From the NCBI GenBank assembly GCA_047975215.1, contig JBKEDD010000088.1:1-64000 (forward strand): DNA of 64,000 bases. Reading direction: 5' to 3'. A model generated the notes under the pieces. That model was not told the origin of the DNA. It was given only the letters and a program-made list of their open reading frames with translations, and did not search any database. Each line of letters begins with the position of its first letter. The first letter of the stretch is position 1. Source of the stretch: JAGRMG01 sp047975215 (GTDB lineage Bacteria > Pseudomonadota > Alphaproteobacteria > Rhodobacterales > Rhodobacteraceae). Positions 62,295 to 64,000 of the stretch are shown here, piece after piece. A program made the translations under genes and the position numbers.

Positions 62295-62744
62295 ATGGTC
62301 GACCTTCTGATCACGCTCTATCCCTGGAACAAGGCGATTCATATCATGGCGGTCCTGTCCTGGATGGCCGGGTTGTTCTACCTGCCCCGGCTTTATGTTT
62401 ATCACGTCGAACGAATCATGCTGATTGATGGCGCTGGCGACGTGTTCGAGACCATGGAACTGAAGCTCCTGAACTACATCATGCGCCCGGCGATGTTCGC
62501 CACCTGGGGGTTTGGTCTTGCACTGGTCTTTACCCCTGGCATCGTGGACTGGTCGATGGTCTGGCCCTGGAGCAAAGGCGTGGCGGTCATTGCCATGACC
62601 TGGTTTCACTATTGGCTGGCCGCGCGGCGAAAGGACTTCCTGAGCGGCGCGAACCGGCTGACAGGGCGACAGTTTCGGATGATGAATGAAGTGCCCACGC
62701 TGCTGATGATCGTGATCGTTCTGTCGGTCGTGATCAAGTTCTGA
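62295..62744 (+). CDS. hemJ: Protoporphyrinogen oxidase HemJ
   Basis: 149 residues, four predicted membrane helices, CopD-related fold (LYPWNKAIHIMAVLSWMAGL, MTWFHYWLAARRKDF with conserved His/Arg). Oxidises protoporphyrinogen IX in the haem pathway upstream of hemH. Confidence 0.93.
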   Translation: MVDLLITLYPWNKAIHIMAVLSWMAGLFYLPRLYVYHVERIMLIDGAGDVFETMELKLLNYIMRPAMFATWGFGLALVFTPGIVDWSMVWPWSKGVAVIAMTWFHYWLAARRKDFLSGANRLTGRQFRMMNEVPTLLMIVIVLSVVIKF

Positions 62745-62762
62745 GGGGACAGGCCGCGCCGT

Positions 62763-62791
62763 TTGACTCGTGCGTCGGATCCGACTAAGAG
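62763..62791 (+). promoter_or_regulatory. rho promoter with a 12-bp palindrome in its spacer
   Basis: -35 TTGACT (62763-62768), 17-bp spacer, -10 TAAGAG (62786-62791). The perfect palindrome GTCGGATCCGAC (62774-62785) ends exactly at the -10 box and could be an operator. A short inverted repeat CGTCCG/CGGACG follows in the leader. About 80 nt of leader before rho could host autoregulation. Confidence 0.6.
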
Positions 62792-62878
62792 AGCTTCTAA
62801 CTCGTCCGTCCGGACGAAGTGTTTCCCGTTCACGACTCCGATCGCGCCGCGCCAGCGGAGTTCAAAGGCTGTTTCATC

Positions 62879-64000
62879 ATGAAAACCGAATATCTGAACC
62901 TCGCCGACCTCAAGGCAAAAAGCCCGAAAGACCTTCTCGACGTTGCCGAAGAACTGGAAATCGAGAACGCCTCGACCATGCGCAAGGGCGAGATGATGTT
63001 CCAGATTCTGCGCGAACGCGCTGATGATGGCTGGGAGATTGGCGGCGACGGCGTACTGGAAGTGCTTCAGGACGGGTTCGGTTTTTTGCGTTCGCCCGAG
63101 GCGAACTATCTTCCCGGCCCCGATGACATCTATGTTTCGCCCGAAATGATCCGGCAGTATTCGCTGCGCACCGGCGACACGATCGAAGGGCCGATGAAGG
63201 CCCCTGACGAAAGCGAACGCTATTTCGCGCTGACCGGTGTCAAGCAGATCAATTTCGAAGACCCCGAGAAAGCCAGGCACAAGATCGCCTTCGACAACCT
63301 GACGCCGCTTTATCCCGACGAACGGCTGACGATGGAGTTGCAGGATCCGGCGATCAAGGATCGTACCGCGCGCATCATCGACCTGGTTGCGCCCATCGGG
63401 AAGGGCCAGCGGTCGCTTATCGTTGCCCCGCCACGAACCGGCAAGACGGTGATCTTGCAGAACATCGCCAATTCGATCGAGAAGAACCACCCGGAATGCT
63501 ATCTGATCGTGCTGCTGATCGACGAGCGGCCCGAGGAAGTGACCGACATGCAGCGTTCGGTGAAGGGCGAAGTGGTGTCCTCGACTTTCGACGAACCGGC
63601 CACGCGGCACGTTGCGGTTTCGGAAATGGTGATCGAGAAGGCGAAGCGCCTGGTAGAGCATAAACGAGATGTTGTTATATTGCTCGACTCGATCACAAGA
63701 CTTGGTAGGGCATTCAATACGGTCGTGCCGTCTTCGGGTAAGGTTCTGACCGGTGGCGTCGATGCCAACGCGCTGCAACGTCCCAAGCGTTTCTTTGGCG
63801 CGGCCCGAAACATCGAAGAGGGTGGCAGCCTGACGATCATCGCCACCGCGCTGATCGACACGGGCAGCCGGATGGACGAAGTTATCTTTGAGGAGTTCAA
63901 GGGAACCGGCAATTCGGAAATCGTGCTGGATCGCAAGATTGCCGACAAGCGCGTGTTCCCGGCGATTGACATCCTGAAATCCGGCACACGCAAGGAAGAA
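62879..64000 (+). CDS. rho: Transcription termination factor Rho, 3' truncated
   Basis: The first 374 codons of Rho are present; the window ends before the stop. N-terminal MKTEYLNLADLKAKSPKDLL, RNA-binding cold-shock-like domain, P-loop APPRTGKTVILQNI, and VILLDSITRLGRAFN Walker B/arginine-finger region are all visible. ATG at 62879 follows AAAGG. Family length is about 420 residues. Confidence 0.97.
   Translation, partial: MKTEYLNLADLKAKSPKDLLDVAEELEIENASTMRKGEMMFQILRERADDGWEIGGDGVLEVLQDGFGFLRSPEANYLPGPDDIYVSPEMIRQYSLRTGDTIEGPMKAPDESERYFALTGVKQINFEDPEKARHKIAFDNLTPLYPDERLTMELQDPAIKDRTARIIDLVAPIGKGQRSLIVAPPRTGKTVILQNIANSIEKNHPECYLIVLLIDERPEEVTDMQRSVKGEVVSSTFDEPATRHVAVSEMVIEKAKRLVEHKRDVVILLDSITRLGRAFNTVVPSSGKVLTGGVDANALQRPKRFFGAARNIEEGGSLTIIATALIDTGSRMDEVIFEEFKGTGNSEIVLDRKIADKRVFPAIDILKSGTRKEE

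Overview
The window is a gene-dense, GC-rich stretch of bacterial chromosome. Gene content and order point to an alphaproteobacterium of the Rhodobacterales (Rhodobacter/Roseobacter type). The main reasons are a complete RegB-SenC-RegA redox locus, an alphaproteobacterial AddB/AddA pair, a YlxR-L7Ae fusion between nusA and infB, a TimA-like Tim44 protein, and the block maf-aroE-coaE-dnaQ-secB facing hemJ-rho. I see no rRNA, tRNA, CRISPR array, insertion sequence or prophage. Almost everything is core chromosome, so the most interesting signals are regulatory DNA and a few lineage-specific proteins.

Layout. 1-11.5 kb: the dnaK 3' end and dnaJ (with a perfect 13-bp hairpin between them), radC, a PstS-OmpA fusion, an anchored protein of unknown function, secA, a parvulin isomerase, argJ, mutT and a 44-residue protein ending in a clear terminator. 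11.5-17.2 kb (minus strand): the rimP-nusA-ylxR/L7Ae-infB operon, with a promoter and an internal terminator-like hairpin in its leader. 17.2-24.8 kb: a methyltransferase, a short oligopeptide-binding-type protein, proline iminopeptidase, ubiG, a comF-grxC-nitrilase-MarR cluster, a BioC/NDUFAF5-like methyltransferase and hemH. 24.8-34.5 kb: cell-wall genes (two L,D-transpeptidases and a CAP lipoprotein), a BacNav-type sodium channel, an ABC exporter, CCA-adding enzyme, two Nudix hydrolases, Hsp33, and a receiver-PP2C phosphatase divergent from an HPt protein. 35-42 kb: argG, a GT61 glycosyltransferase, regA-senC, regB and a kinase-less PAS protein resembling DivL. 42-50.8 kb: an overlapping operon tsaE-amgK-murU-addB-addA, then trxA. 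50.8-64 kb: hslV and hslU separated by an antisense gene, a lipoprotein hydrolase, Smr, mltA, timA, fxsA, secB, dnaQ, coaE, aroE, maf, a 404-bp AT-rich gap, hemJ and rho (cut by the window end).

Main observations. (1) The gap at 61891-62294 between divergent maf and hemJ looks like the chromosomal replication origin: it is AT-rich, carries near-consensus DnaA boxes, and has the flanking genes known from alphaproteobacterial origins. (2) A perfect CtrA-type site (TTAA-N7-TTAA) lies just upstream of the DivL-like PAS gene. One-mismatch versions lie before radC, between the PP2C/HPt pair, and upstream of comF, which suggests a scattered CtrA regulon. (3) The rimP-nusA-infB leader looks like a transcription attenuator. 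(4) Two copies of an unexplained short intergenic motif occur after dnaJ and before hslV. I found no clearly new multi-gene system. The PP2C/HPt/PAS components are the best candidates for under-described signalling.
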